Assembly (NCBI GenBank): GCA_037013495.1
Contig: CM072806.1
Location: 25,980,001-26,044,000, forward strand
Origin: Hippophae tibetana
Lineage: Eukaryota > Streptophyta > Magnoliopsida > Rosales > Elaeagnaceae
Reading direction: 5' to 3'
DNA: 64,000 nt
Shown here: piece by piece, positions 46,725 to 60,100 of the stretch
Layout: the number at the start of each line of letters is the position of its first letter
Numbering within the stretch: the first letter of the stretch is position 1
Made by a program: the position numbers and the translations under genes
Notes under the pieces: model-generated
What the model was told of the DNA's origin: nothing
The model's database searches: none
What the model saw: the letters and a program-made list of their open reading frames with translations, nothing else

Positions 46725-49700
46725 TTAATGTTGATGACGAGTGAAAGCCTTGGTGAAGATATAAACAATTTTTAGTTTAGTGGAAATGTGTGGAAGGGTG
46801 ATAACACGAGCTTCAAAATTTTCATGAATAGAGTGATAGTTGACTTCAATATGCTTTGTGTGGTCATGACAGATAGGATTGGTCATGATCTGAATAGCAC
46901 TTGTATTATTTACGTCTAAAGGTGTAGGATCAATCTTAGAGAAGTCTAACTCAGAAAGCAAACCTCGAAGCCAAATAATTTCAGAACAAGCAAGAGACAT
47001 CGTTTGGTATTCAAATTATGTAAATGACTTAGAAACTCTGTCTTGCTTCTTACTCTTCTAGAAGATCAATGCATCAACTATAAACATGCACCAACAAGTG
47101 ATGGAGTGACATGTATCAATACAACTAGCCCAATCAGCATCACTATAAGCAACAAAACGAGGAGAATTTCCTACATGAAAGAATAAGATATTGGTAGAAG
47201 TGCCTTGAATATAGCATATGATCCTACACACAGTAGCTAAATAAAGATGATGGGTAGTCTGAAGTTATTGACTTACTTGTTGTACAACAAAATAAATATA
47301 TGGTCTAGTGATAGTGAGATAAATAAGGCTACCTACCAATTTTTGATATAAACGAGGATCAACAAGTAAGTCACCCTCATCTTTACGAAGCTTAACTTTT
47401 AATTCCATGGGAGTATTGACAGAGGTAACATCCTGTTGATTTAGTGAAATATCATAGGGACTATGATGCACCTCAAGACTAAGAAAATATGTGAGAGACC
47501 CAAGATTTTTCATATGAAAGGATTTTGATAGATGGTACGAGTAAAGAAAAACGAAATCCAGTGATCACAATATCATCAATATAAACCAAAAGGATAATAA
47601 TACCTAAGTCTCATTTTTAAAGAAAAATGAAGTGCCATACTTGCTCTACTTGAAGGAAAATTGTAATAAAGTGGTTCAAAATTTATCAAACCAGGCTTGT
47701 GGAGCTTGTTTGAGACCATAAAGAAAGTGACGAAGTTTACACATATTGGAGGTCAGAAAGGGAAACAATCCTGGGGTGGTTTCATATAAATACAATTTTT
47801 AAGATCTCCATAAGGAAAGAATTATTAACATCCATTTGATGTAGTGGCCAATCATTGGAAGTAGCAAGAGCTAGGATCATTCAAATAGTAGTCATCTTAG
47901 TCATAAGAGTAAATATCTCCTCATAATTGACACCATATTCTTGATTGTTCCCAAGGACAACAAGTTGAGCTTTATAACAATCCAAACATCCATAAGAGTG
48001 AACCTTGATTGAGTAAAACCATTTACAACCCAAAGGAACTATAATGGAAGGACAAGGATCAATGTTTGAGGTGTGATTGGATTCTAGAGCGGAAATTTAT
48101 TATTGCATATCTTGTCGTGAATAGACATGCTTGATAGCATGTGAGTAGTATATGGGAATATCAAAATTAGACAATGCAATAGTAAGAGATGAAATAGAAT
48201 TTTCAAAAGAAAACCCATCGGGGGTAAAGACACTCGAGAAGAGTGACATACCAAAGGCTCTGGATGTGCAACAACTGATTGATTCTAGTGCATGTTAGGA
48301 TTAGATATCAGGTGAGCCACCGAAAGAGACCATGGGCAAGAACTAACTTAAGTAATATCTGAGAACTGCTATTCAAAGAAGGGGAAGAACACAATAGAAG
48401 AAGAGGGCACAGATGACACAAGAAAGAAGTGTTGATTTTCAAAGAAAGTAACATTTTTAAAAATATGTGTACGATGTAATGTTGGATCATAGAAAAAACA
48501 ATCCTTTTTGACACACATTATATCCTAAGAATGCACATCTAATAGATTGAGAAGATAATTTATGTCGTTCATGAGGAGGTAAATGGACTAAACATACATT
48601 ACCAAAGATACGTAGATTATCGTAACTAGGTTTCTTAGCAAACAAGCAAAAATATGGAGACATCATGTGTAAAACTTGGGAGAGTAAATGACTAATCAAG
48701 CGAGTATCAATTTTTAGAGCCTCAACCCAAAACATGGATGGAATAGAAGATTCTAACAAGAAAGTACGTACCGTATCAAGAGATGATGATTTTTGCGCTC
48801 TGGTACTCCATTTTGTTAGGGAGTAACAAGACATGAACGTTGATGGATAATACCTTTAGAAGCCAAGAATGTTTGAAACTCAGTATAAAAATATTCACTA
48901 CTAGAATATGTGCATAAATTTTAATATTCATAGAAAATTAATTTTCAACATACGCTAAAAACTAAGTAAAAGTATAAAAAACCTCAGATTTAGAGCAAAG
49001 AAAATAAACCCAAGCGAATTTGTTATGATCATCAATGAAAGTCATATAGTATTTATATTTTTCATGTGAACTAATCGAGGAAGGTCCCCAAACATCACTA
49101 TGGATAAGATCAAATCAATGAGAAGCTCTACTAACATGCAAAGGAAATGGAAGCGTTTTGGTTTTACCAAGTTTACAAGAATCACACGGAAGATATAAAG
49201 AAGAACATTCTTTATTATGAAGAAAGCTTGAATTCAATACATGAGATCAGATGTGAGTATTGTGATGGCCTAAACATGATGACACATCATACTCAAGACC
49301 AGGAACATTATTATAAGAAAAATACTTAATAGAAGAAACTAGAGAAAGTGTTGGGATAGGAAAAAAAGTGGAAACAAGTTCCCTACTTTAGCTCCATTCA
49401 CGATCGGGTCCCCCATTACCTGGTCTTACAGACATTAAACATCTCTAGAAAAGTTAGCAACACATTTGTTATCAACTAATTGGCTAACATAAATGAGATT
49501 CGTGGAAATTTGAGGAGCAAGAAAAACATCAGTAATTGTATAATAGGAATTTCTAACAACAATAATTGGTAAAGAACTACCATTGGTAGTCTGAATGCTG
49601 GATTGCCTAGTATAGGGCCAAACATGAGACAAGGTTGTGGGAGTATTCATCATGTGATTAGAAGCCCTTGGGTCTGCATACCAAAGTGTAATATAACTTT

Positions 49701-49830
49701 TACCTTGAAACCCCATCGCAGATAATGCTAAAATTAGTATATGTTGCACTATTTTAAGGGTGTAGTAATTTGATATAGGAGGTGCAAGATCAGAGGAATC
49801 ACTTGAAGAAGAGTCATGTGCCACATAAGT
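46725..49830 (-). pseudogene. Copia-E pol relic: protease, integrase, RT, RNase H
   Basis: Protease: WYADPRASNHM (about 49,671), where the family has D-S-G-A-S. Integrase: HSDVWGPSS (about 49,090) keeps the first aspartate; the second is not visible (YSSSEYF); QNGVPERKNHHLL (about 48,820) keeps the glutamate, then FWVEALK, HLPPHERHKL and RCAFLGY. RT: PLGCKWFYSIK, MDVNNSFLYGDL, LYGLKQAPQAWFDKF and an intact LVYIDDIVITG (YIDD codons at 47,572-47,583), later RLYQKLVGSLIYLTITRP. RNase H: ACSEIIWLRGLL, NNTSAIQIMTNP, DHTKHIEVNYHSI. Frameshifts and stops separate these blocks; the order is complete. Confidence 0.85.
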
Positions 49831-49879
49831 TGCTATTGGAGGAATAATAATATAAGTCTAAAATACTTAAGCTTGACGA

Positions 49880-50646
49880 TTATGGGATGGATACGACATT
49901 CTTTGATAATATGGCCATTTTTCTTGCAATAAGTACAATATTATTTAGGATAATTGGCAGCAATATGCCCATATTCTTTGTAGCAAAAACATTTCAGATT
50001 TTTAGAAGTCATGGGTGATCCACTTCCTTAGGAAACATAAGCCATAGTTGCACCTTGAAACTTCCATGAGATTGTTCCATAATATCTTGAGTACTAAGAC
50101 ATTGTTATTCACATAGTAACTCACCAAAAAAAGTATCAAGAGAGGGAACATGAGATCTATTTAGTAGAGAGGAGTGAACCGATTGATATTTCGGGCGTGG
50201 TTTCATAAGAAACTAATCATGTTGTATAGTCTTGTGAAGATTATAAATAGTTAAAAGAAAAGTAATAGGAACATCTACTATAAATAAATCAATATATTCA
50301 TGCCAAAGAGTCAAAAATTCCTAGTAATAGTCTTGGATGGAAAGACTATCGTGTTGAAACATGGAAATTCCATGAATTGAGCGAAGCGATAAGCCCACAA
50401 GTTGGTGACGATATGTGACTCCACTGAACCAAGAAGCCAAGACATGATTCGAGCATCAAGCATAGCTCAAGAATGAGAAGACACGACTTCCTTAGATTTT
50501 TCAATGTCAGATGTTGATTTTGATGCAACATTTGTGCCATCAATATGGCCCTAAAGGTCTTTTCCCTTGAGGAAAAACTCAAACTAAAAAGCCCATGTAG
50601 AGTAATTTTTGCTTGTAAACTAGACACATACTATTTCAATTTCCAT
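49880..50646 (-). pseudogene. Copia-E gag relic with two zinc knuckles
   Basis: From the ATG whose first base is 50,646 the frame reads (with stops) FTSKNYSTWAF, GHIDGTNVASKST, WAMLDARIMSWLLGSVESHI, a typical copia gag N-terminus. Near 49,990-49,880 come two knuckles: CFCYKEYGHIAANY (last cysteine lost to tyrosine) and CTYCKKNGHIIKEC (intact). At least four stops and some frame changes lie between. Gag binds and packages the element RNA. Confidence 0.8.
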
Positions 50647-50919
50647 TGAAAATAATTGGAACCTGAGACAGCAAAAAAATATCCAAAAAATAAAGGAACA
50701 ATAGAAGGAAGTTAAATAGAGATTGTGGAAGGACACCACTACAGTAGAAAATGCAAAGAAAAATTCTAATTAAGATTTCCGTAGAAATAGAATAGAGAAA
50801 AATGCAAAGTGGTGATGTCGTTTCTTGATACACCAGAACTAGAAGGTGCCAAAATATGCTACCAAGATACTGAAGACGCCGACACAAGAAACCAAGAGAA
50901 GAGAACAAATTTCAACCTT

Positions 50920-50931
50920 ACTTTGATACCA
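50920..50931 (-). other. Copia-E primer-binding site
   Basis: The - strand reads TGGTATCAAAGT directly after the LTR end ...TGACA; ten of 12 bases match the tRNA-Met site. Confidence 0.8.
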
Positions 50932-51222
50932 TGTCAAAAACAATTCAAAAATACTATATGAAATGGCTTCCTTGCTGGCCTTATGATTTCTCTTTATTAT
51001 ATAAACTGTACAAAAGAATTCTATATATGAAAAAAGCTACATATACTAATATTATTCCTAAACAATCTATCAAATATTAAGCTAATTACAATAACCGTAA
51101 ATCAAGGAAACAAATATGGAAACAAATCTTGAAATAAATGAAAATAAATATATGAAACAAATATGGAAAAAAATCTCAAAATAAATAGAAATAAATATGG
51201 ATAGAAAATATGTCTGTTGACA
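50932..51222 (-). repeat. Copia-E 5' LTR (291 bp)
   Basis: On the - strand it begins TGTCAACAG and ends TTTTTGACA. Pairs with 46,531-46,665. Confidence 0.8.
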
Positions 51223-52634
51223 AAGATATGTATAAGAAATAATTCATTTTAAGAAGACATCAAAAATTTAGTAATACATACACCTTAAGAAATACAACAA
51301 TAAGAAAACCTTATTTCAATTCAAGTCAAAATCATGCTAACCATAAAAAATGAAAGGTCACTAAAACAAAGTTCATTTCACATGTAGAAAGTTAAGAGGA
51401 TAGAAAAACGTGTAGAATAATCCCAGGCAGAGAAAGAAAGGAGAAAAGGGGAATGTTAATTGACTATAGATAAATATTTTTTTAATTTTTAAAGCAGTAA
51501 ATAAAGATTAACATAATTCAAAGAAACAAATAAGTAACACAATAACAAGCAACTGATATGACAAGCATGGTCTAAAAGAACATCATATAGGCCAAAACGA
51601 AAAGGAAGTATGCCAAGAGAGATTATCTACATAAACCATACAGTGTTGCCTCTATAGAGAGAAAAGGCAACAAATTATACACAGTTGTCTCAAATGAGAT
51701 CATTGGTAACACTCACATTATCACTAGTTAAGTGAAGGAAATAAATTGTCTAATTAGTAAGCAACACAAGAAACATCCCCAAGAAAGAGAAGAAACAAAG
51801 GATTCTACAAAATAAATATCTAAGTATGTGAGAAAGGCCCATGTTACAACACAGAAACAAGAGGCATGCTTAGATTGGGTTAACACCCCAAACACTAGGA
51901 TGCCAACTAAACACACAAGTCTAGTCACAATAATGCATGTAAGTCAAGAGTCTTAAAGGTAGGTAAATAATCTATATGACATACAAATACACATGTCAAA
52001 CCCAAACAAGCACAATACAAATAAACATTCATGTAATCAAACTTTTAACACACCTTAGAATTCTCCAAATATACAAGCAAAACAGATGGAAGTGCAGGTA
52101 AAAGATGAAAACTAATCAACAAGAGACAAATAAAGAACTAACACCCAAGATACTAATTACAAGAGAGAAGAACCTAGGAAAACAGAATAGATGCATTCTA
52201 TATGGTATAGTATATAAATGACAAGATTGTAAGAAGAAAGATCCTAATACTTTGACACTACATACTAATAATCATATGACATGATACTCATGCAAATAGC
52301 CATAGAAGAAGTAACCAGTAAGTAAGGAAAACACATAAAAAAATCATGTCAAAGCAACTAACAGAAGAGAATACTAGTAAAGAATCAAATAGTTAGGCAT
52401 AGTAGCAAGTAAGATAAACAACATATTATACGAGACGAAAAAGTAGAAATAGAAAGAGATAATCATGAAAAAAAAGGGAACATGTAGACAACAAAGGTTC
52501 ATGGAGATAACAATCTTACAAAACAACAACCCACACAGGTAGAGACAAAGGGCACAAACATACAAAGTGCATATATGTGTAGATAAAGCTCTAGGATCGA
52601 GCACCCATGCCGTTAAGCCTAAATAGGGCTGACC

Positions 52635-52646
52635 CTTTAGATACCA
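52635..52646 (-). other. LARD-C primer-binding site
   Basis: The - strand reads TGGTATCTAAAG next to the LTR end. Confidence 0.65.
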
Positions 52647-52647
52647 A

Positions 52648-54343
52648 TGGAAGTTTCATATACATAGGAACAACTACATGAAGGTAAACCTAGATAAGGG
52701 GTGAAAATGCCAACCTATAGAATATTTTCATGAGATCTATATTAATTAGGCCAAGCAAGCCCCACAACGTGAATCGAGTAATTAACACATGGCTAGGAAG
52801 GCCTGATAATGTGAATTGAGAAATTAACACATGGAAGTACAAAAAACTATTCTCAATTCAACACACAACCAAAACAAGTTGTAGTAAGAAATAAGAAACT
52901 AAAGTAAACACATTAATGACAGTATGCCTTACATGCTCTTGTCTAGGCTTACACTATGCATAAACATAGCAACAATTATACATATTGAAAAGTTACAATG
53001 GATATTCAATCTCTTCAAGACATCATATGTGAGAACATATTCTATAAATGATGATTGTACTTTCATAGTATGCAATCATAAATGACATATAAACCATAAT
53101 AAAGAGTCCAACATTTGATACATTACTAGGGTAAGGAGATACAAACTCCTTAGAGACTCACACCAAAATGGGTGATCATAAAATAGAAGTAATAATTAGA
53201 AAACTATAGGCATGCTACAAGGAAAGCAAAGAAAGCATGCAACTACACAAAACAAATAAGCTTTCTATCAGAGTCTAAATCTAGCATATTGGAACATACA
53301 CATTAGAAACATAGATTGTACTATCACAATAACAGATCATCCATAACAATATATATAACAAGGTAAACCCTCATAGAAACTCTATCTATGTGGTAACATT
53401 ATCAAGTTACTTAAGGAAACCACTCAACAACAAACAATCCAATAAAAATAATAAACAAGTACAACTCGATAGAAAAATATAAACCCAAATACCTTTATCA
53501 GTTGGGACACATATCCTAAATACCTATTATTACTCTTACTTGCTACCTCTGCAAAAACCTGGGTTGACACACGAACGTGGCTCTCCTCCAAAGTCCACAC
53601 CACCTATAATGGTGTGATTAGTAACAATAGACCAATAAAGTATAAAATGAATAAGAAAATGTTGGACGAATGCAACCACTAGCTAACATATAGCTTGCAA
53701 CCACATAGGCTCCTCACACAAGAACAAGTTCCACTAGGGTAGCTACCTACCAATACACGCCTCACATCCAACCCACTTGCAAACATCATCTCGAGTCCTC
53801 AACACTCATAAGCACGGTTTTACTCACACAATCATGAATCACTAATATCAAATAACACTCGAGGTATCAGTGACCTAAAAATAGAAAAATGAGATGTCAA
53901 TTTCACATAGCTCCACTACATTTTTTTGAATAAAAAATAAGAAGAAATAAGGTATTTATAGAGCCTTAGATGACCACTATGCCAGCCACCTCACTAACCA
54001 CCTCGCCAAAGGTGGTGGTGGTCTTGGTGGCAAGGTGCTAAAAATCACATTTTTGTTTCCAAAAATTGTCGAGTAATTTCCATAAATATCCACACCCTAA
54101 ATGAACTAAAAATCATAAGAAAAACATATTTTCAACGTAGCATGCAGACTATGAAAACTAACCCCATGGTGTGTATAAACATCCTTGCATACAAAATGTT
54201 CCTAACTCTGTGCATGTGTGCATTATTGATTTGTAGTAACCAAACTTACATAGAGGATGATATAACACTAAGTAAAATAAAACAAACATTGTGTTTTACA
54301 TACAGAAATCCAACACATAGACACGACTATAGTGAAAATTACA
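52648..54343 (-). repeat. LARD-C 5' LTR (1696 bp)
   Basis: The - strand begins TGTAATTTTC at 54,343 and ends ...CTTCCA. Matches 41,816-45,008 without its insertion, and LARD-A/B LTRs. TATA box at 53,955-53,960 (+ TTTATA). ATAAC follows at 54,344; its partner at the other end is lost. Confidence 0.8.
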
Positions 54344-55671
54344 ATAACGTATTAGGGAATTGCTTACCCAATTGCTTTAATTAAAATCTCTTTTCTAACC
54401 TTGGGAATAAATCTTTGTTTCCAACCTTGAGCTTGTTTGTAGAGGCGATCATTCAAGACTTCAAAAGCATCATATTTATTTCTTCCCACAAAGGTGGGAA
54501 GCCCAAGATATTTAGCTTGATACGCTACAACAGGAATATACAGCATAATATATTTGTCTAATTGTGTGGTTAACATTTGGACTGGAAGTTAAGGTAGACT
54601 TACTTATGTTGACCTTTTTTCTTGAAATATTCTTTAGGCATCTAAAAGTTTCCTAACATTTTCAGCCAAGCAAAAGAAGCTTCAAGGAATAAAAGACTCT
54701 CGTCAAAAAATAACAAGTGTGAAATTATAAGTCTCCATGGAGAGCATGAAAGACCAGTAATCTTTCCATCTTGCTCTACTGCTTTTATAATATAAGATAA
54801 GCCATCTAGACAAAAAATAAATAAAAAAGAGGAGATAGGATGACCTTATCGAATCCCTCGAGTTGGAAGGATAACCCTGAACGGGGAACCATTAATTAGA
54901 GCTAAAAAGGAGATAGTTTTAACATGCAACATGATTAAATCAATCCAATGATCATGAATTCCCAATTTCCTCATTCTAGCTTCTAAACAATTTCACTCAA
55001 CTTGATATGTAGCCCTTCTTGTGTTTCTTTTTTTTTTTAAATTCAAAGTATGCAATAATTTTTGCAATTAAAATATTATTAGTTATAAGTCTATTAGGAA
55101 TAAAGACACTTTGATAATCACTTATAACCTTACCTATTATATTTTTAAGTCTATTAGTAATGCATTTTAAAGCCCGTTTGTAAAGCACGTTACAAAGACT
55201 AATATGTCTAAATTGAGATAAATGGGAAAGTTTATCAATCTTAGGTAGTAGAGAAATAAATGTATAATTTATTCTCTTATCAAAATTTCTCTCATTCAAG
55301 AATTTTAGAATGCAATCACAAATATAAAAACAAATAATATGTCAATATTTTTGGTAAAAAATAGGAGTCTTATCATCTAACCCTTGTGATTTTAAGGGAT
55401 GCGTTTGATGGAGAGCAGCACAGACTTCATCAAATATGAAAAATTTTAACAACTCATTGTTTATCTCTTGGGTCACGTTAGGTTCAACAAAATTGAAGAG
55501 ATTTTCATCAACACACCCACATTCGAATGCAAGAGCTAATTAAAATGTTCAAGTGCCATCTTTTTTAAGTCTCTTTCTTATGTAAAAATAACCCCAAAAT
55601 TGTCAATGAATGATTCAATGAAGTTGTTCCTACTTCGGGGTGTTGATAATGTAAAATTTTTGAAGACCAAG
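54344..55671 (-). pseudogene. LINE reverse transcriptase relic
   Basis: From right to left: VTQEINNELLKFF and ALHQTHPLKSQGLDDKTP (about 55,490-55,375), FISLLPKIDKL and FRHISLCNVLYKRALK (about 55,250-55,160), DYQSVFIPNRLITNN (about 55,105), GIRQGHPISSFLF-type text with the Q read as a stop (about 54,850), and KYLGLPTFVGR then GWKQRFIPK and REILIKAIG (54,525-54,364). The order is that of plant L1 RT. The motif-A region with its aspartate is deleted after KKKKHKKGY (about 55,005), and the catalytic F-A-D-D reads FFDESLLF (about 54,705). It copies element RNA at the nick in intact LINEs; this copy cannot. Confidence 0.85.
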
Positions 55672-56020
55672 TATTAGATATTAGTCCTTAATAAAGGAAT
55701 AAAACAAGGACCTTAATTTAAGGAATAAAACAAGAAGTTTAATTCAAGGAATAAAACAAGGAGCTTAATTCAAGAAATAAAACAAGGAGCTTAATTCAAG
55801 GAATAAAACAAGAAATCCTTAATTCAAGGAGTAAAACAAGGAATCCTTAATTCAAGGAGTAAATCAAGGAATGATTAATTTAAAAAGTAATTGAAGGAGT
55901 AAAATTTCCTTATATATAGCTATACAATTGTAATGAAAACATGAATAAAATAATACAAACTAGAGAGATCTTTTGTGTAGAGTTATTCTTTGTATAGAGT
56001 TATTTCTTGTTTTTTCAACA
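55672..56020 (+). repeat. Copia-F 5' LTR (349 bp)
   Basis: From TATTAGATATTAG to ...TTTTTTCAACA. Contains seven tandem units of 26 or 28 bp (AAGGAATAAAACAAGG type) over about 55,692-55,880, and TATATATA at 55,911. Confidence 0.95.
55911..55918 (+). promoter_or_regulatory. Copia-F LTR TATA box
   Basis: TATATATA just after the tandem repeats in the 5' LTR, repeated at 60,612 in the 3' LTR. The spacing suits a U3 promoter. Confidence 0.55.
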
Positions 56021-56032
56021 TGGTATTAGAAC
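56021..56032 (+). other. Copia-F primer-binding site
   Basis: TGGTATTAGAAC directly after the LTR; 10 of 12 bases of the tRNA-Met site. Confidence 0.85.
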
Positions 56033-56087
56033 AGAAAAATTAACTTGCTTCTGCTTTATTATTATCTTAGCATCTTTAATCTTTGAA

Positions 56088-57073
56088 ATGGCTAAAGACA
56101 AGTCGTTATGATCAGAAGCTGAAAGTTTATCGGTGCTTTCCTTCATGAATATGCATGAGGTCGATGTCAAAACAAATCAAAGATTAAGCTCAATCTTGTT
56201 GAATGAGTTTAAATACTTTCCATGGTTAAGAATAATGGCTCTGGCTTTAGGTGGAAGGTCCAAGTTGGGGTTCATAAATGGAAACATCGAAGTACTTGAT
56301 GTTTCCTCACCAACCTATGAATCCTAGCTTAGTAAGGACCAGTTAGTTATGTCATGGCTCCTAAATTCCATGGAACATAAATTAGCTGAAATATTCAGTT
56401 ACTTTGAAAACGCATACCAAGTATGGGAGACCGTCAAGGAAATGTATGGTAGTCAAAACAATGTTGCACGAGTTTTTCAATTAAAGAAGAACATCTCATA
56501 TCTGGAACAAGATGGAAAGCCTTTTGTACAACTCTTAGGAAGCATGAAAAGCATGCGGAATGAGTTGGAAATATATCGTTCTCATACAACCGATGTAGCT
56601 CTGCTACGAAAGAGAGTGGAAGAAGATAAGATATTTCAACTTCTGTCCAGTCTCGATTCAACATATGAAGATATACGATGCCACATACTTATGAATATTA
56701 ATCTTCCTTCCTTCACTAGTGTATGTGCGACAATTAAACGTGAAGAGTAAGGAGGAAAGTCATGAACAAGGGTACAATGGCTAGTGCACCTGAGGTAAGA
56801 GCCTATCTAACCAACGAGAGGAAGTACAAAGAGAGGCATCCAAACTTGAAGTGTCAACACTGCAACTATACAGGCCATGTTAAGAACACATGTTGGATTC
56901 TACATCCAGAATTAAAACCTGATTTTATAAAGGATAAGGGTTTACAAAAAGTGAATCGTACTACACACCATGCAAATCATGATTTTGCCTCTACCTCAAA
57001 TGGGTCTGATCCATTCAAGAACTTCACAATGAATCCAGTTGAACTTATGAATGAGTTTATGTTGTATCTTTAA
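56088..57073 (+). pseudogene. Copia-F gag relic
   Basis: The ATG at 56,088 opens a frame with a TGA at 56,109 and TAG at 56,325, ending at 56,750; a frameshift near there leads into 56,762-57,073. Visible domains: WLRIMALALGGRSKLGFING (N-terminal gag), LAEIFSYFENAYQVWETVKEMYG and VFQLKKNISYLEQDGKPF (UBN2-like core), RCHILMNINLPS, then a knuckle CQHCNYTGHVKNTC at about 56,850-56,891 with intact C-X2-C-X4-H-X4-C. A stop at 57,071 separates it from pol in the same frame. The length is near a normal gag. Confidence 0.9.
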
Positions 57074-57103
57074 AGAAAGACAAGAGGAGCTAGAATTGAC
57101 TGT

Positions 57104-60100
57104 GTGGATAGCATAAAAGAAGGAAACTCGACAGCATTGCTAGGTAAGTTTACGGGTTTTTTGGCATATACAAAAGTCATACCAGAAGAGGACATGCAAG
57201 GTATCATAAAAGCCTTTAAAACTACTCTTAAAATAAATATGTTGCATGATTTTTGGGTTGTATATTCAGGTGCCACAGATCATATGACAAACCATGTGTC
57301 AAAGTCTCATAAGTTTGAAAAATTAGCAAATCCTTCTCAAGTTTCAATTGCAAATGGTGAGAATGTAAAGGTTTTAGGAAAGGAAAAAATAAAATTAATG
57401 TCATATGAAATCGAGTCCGCGGTTTTATATGTACCTTCCTTTCCCTTCCAACTTTTGTTTATAGGAAAAATCACAAATACCTTGAATTGCTTAGCCATTT
57501 TTTCTCCTCACAATGTCATTTTTCAGGATTATGCTACCAAAAAGACGATTGGTGAAGGGTTTTACTTAGATGGTCTCTATTACATATCCAGAAGCAATCC
57601 TAGAGGGTTTCAATCCAAGTTTAACCCTATCTAAGATAATCAATTGTGGCATCAATGTTTAGCTCACCCTTCTCCACCAATCTTTTCAACTTTATTTCCA
57701 AACTTAGGAAATGATGCAATTTCATATGAAACTTGCCACTTGTCTAAGGCCACTAGATTGCCTTTTAATTCTTCCTTGTCTAGGGCTAGTAAGTGTTTTG
57801 AAGTAGTTCATTCAGATGTATGGGGACCAACTAATAAATCTTTTGATGGTTATAAGTATTTTGTGATTTTTGTTGATGATTTCTCTCGAGTTATATGGTT
57901 ATATCTTTTAAAGTCTAAGAATGAAGTTATGGAAGTATTTAAGGACTTTCATAACCTTGTTAAAAATCACTTTTCCTCTAAAATTCAAACCTTAAGGTCT
58001 AATAATGGCACCGAATACATGTCCCATATCATGAAACAATATTTGAGCATTCATGGCATTATGCATCAAACAAGTTGTGTTGTCATACCTCAACAAAATG
58101 GTGTAGCTGAATGCAAAAACCGAGACTTACTTGAAAAAACTAGAGCATTAATGCTACAAATGAATGTACCAAAGAGATTTTGGTCCCAATGGGTTATGGC
58201 AGCTGCTTACATCATCAATAGATTACCCAGCCGAGTCTTGGATTTCAAATCTCCCCTAGAGGTCATGAAAGGAAGGAAAATTAACCTCTCACACCTTAGA
58301 GTCTTTAGTTGCATCTATTTTGTACATATTCAATCTCATCATCGAGATAAATTGGATCCTAGAACTGTTAAATGTATTTTTCTTGGTTATTCATCTACAC
58401 AAAAGGGATATAAGTGTTATGATCCCCAACTTAGGAGATTAATTGTGTCTAAAGATGTTTGATTTTATGAAACTAACCCTTTTTTCAGCAAGTCACATTA
58501 AATCATAATGTCAAGGGGATGGCATCTTGGATGTGTTTCCATTACCAAGAATCAAACTTGAGCCTCCACAACAACAAGATCCCAACCATGTCAACTTTGA
58601 TGCATCTCTCACTGAAAGTAACAATGAAGGGTCTCGTCTTAATGGTACACTGCATGAAGATGATGATAATCAAGATGATCCTCACAGTATGGTACAAGAT
58701 GTGAACGAGTGTGAGATAACTCCTCCTACTCCATGATGTAATCCAATACGTGTTAGGCAATCTCCCACAAGACTTCAAGACTTTGTCACATACAAACCCA
58801 CACATCCCATCTCAAATTATGTGTCATATAAGAGAATGACACCAGCCCATGCCACATTCCTCAGCACTATATCGAGTTACAGTGAGCCTCAAAACTTTCA
58901 TGAGGCCAACAACTAAGAGGTGTGGAAAGAAGCCATGCAAGAAGAACTTAAAGCCCTAGATCAACACAACACATAGAGCATCACCAAACTTCCAAAAGGC
59001 AAGAAAGTCGTGGGTTGCAAATGGATCTATAAGCTCAAATTCAAGTCAGATGGATCAATTGAGAGGTATAAAGCAAGATTGGTGGCTCGAGGATTTACTC
59101 AAACATTCGAGGTGGATTACAAAGAAACATTTACACCTGTTGCAAAAATGAAGACAGTAAGAGTACTATTGTCTGTGGCTGTAAACAAGGGGTGGTCCAT
59201 GTACCAAATGAATGTGAAGAATGCATTCTTGCATGGTGATCTCAAAGAAGAAATCTATATGAAATTGCCACCCAGGCATCCTCAAAGAAATGAACTATAT
59301 TTACTGTGCAAATTGCACAAATCCATTTATGGTATGAAATGGTCCCCACGAGCTTGGTATGCCAAGCTAAGCTCAGTTCTCAGAAGTGATAATGCTGACG
59401 AGATTTTCAACCTCAAACAGTCCCTCAGACAAAGGTTTGCAATTAAAGACCTTGGGATATTGAAGTACTTTCTTGGTATAGAAATGGAAACCTTGCACAA
59501 GGGACTCTTTCTTAACCAAAGGAAATATGTCCTAGATTTGCTCAAGGAAGCTAACACGAGCGATGCTAAACCAACCATTACCCCTCTTGACAGCAAGCTT
59601 AAACCTAGGTTGAAGGGCACGCCACTCACGGATATAAGTTATTACCAGTGACTGGTTGGTAAGTTGATCTACCGAACAATCACCAGACCTGACATCACAT
59701 ATTCTGTAAGTATTGTGAGCCAATTCATGCACTCCCCAACATTTGAGCATTTAACCCTTGTTAAAAGGATCTTACGTTACTTAAAAGGATCAGTGGGTTA
59801 TGGTATCATCATGAAAAAGAATGACAACACACAAATCATGGGGTATTATGATGCTGATTGGGTAGGGAATGCAATCGATCGCAAGTCCACCACTGGCTAC
59901 TATACATTTGTCGGTGGAAACTTGGTCACATGGAGAGTAAGAAACAAATTATCATCGCCAGATCAAGTGTCGAAGCTGAGTATCATGCAATGGTTTCAAC
60001 TGCGTGTAAGTTTATATGACTTAAAGGTCTTCTGTGTGATTTAGGTGTTCCTATAACTCTTCCTATGTCCTTATTTTATGACAATCAGGCAACCATGCAT

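Larger units (their letters stand above)
46531..51222 (-). mobile_element. Copia-E: nearly full-length degraded copia element in LARD-C
   Basis: The 5' LTR (50,932-51,222), primer site, gag, protease, integrase, RT, RNase H, purine tract and a shortened 3' LTR (46,531-46,665) are read leftward. Paired zinc knuckles in gag and the DPRASNHM protease suggest a Retrofit/Ale-like lineage. The outer end of the 3' LTR is deleted together with neighbouring LARD sequence, so no target duplication can be seen. Confidence 0.85.
41816..54343 (-). mobile_element. LARD-C: non-coding long-LTR element with nested insertions
   Basis: - orientation. 5' LTR 52,648-54,343; primer site; internal region to 51,223; Copia-E inserted (46,531-51,222); internal region resumes to 45,009; 3' LTR 45,008-41,816, itself holding a solo LTR (42,250-44,046). 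The two LTRs match each other and LARD-A/B. The last 300 or so bases of the 3' LTR are missing at the LINE boundary. About 1 kb of internal DNA present in LARD-A is lost beside Copia-E. Confidence 0.8.

Noticed and set aside
55692..55880. Regularly spaced repeats that could resemble a CRISPR array
   Set aside because: Units are contiguous with no unique spacers, occur in both LTRs of a retrotransposon, and the genome is plant.
56434..56664. 76-codon frame on the - strand
   Set aside because: Antisense of the Copia-F gag domain.
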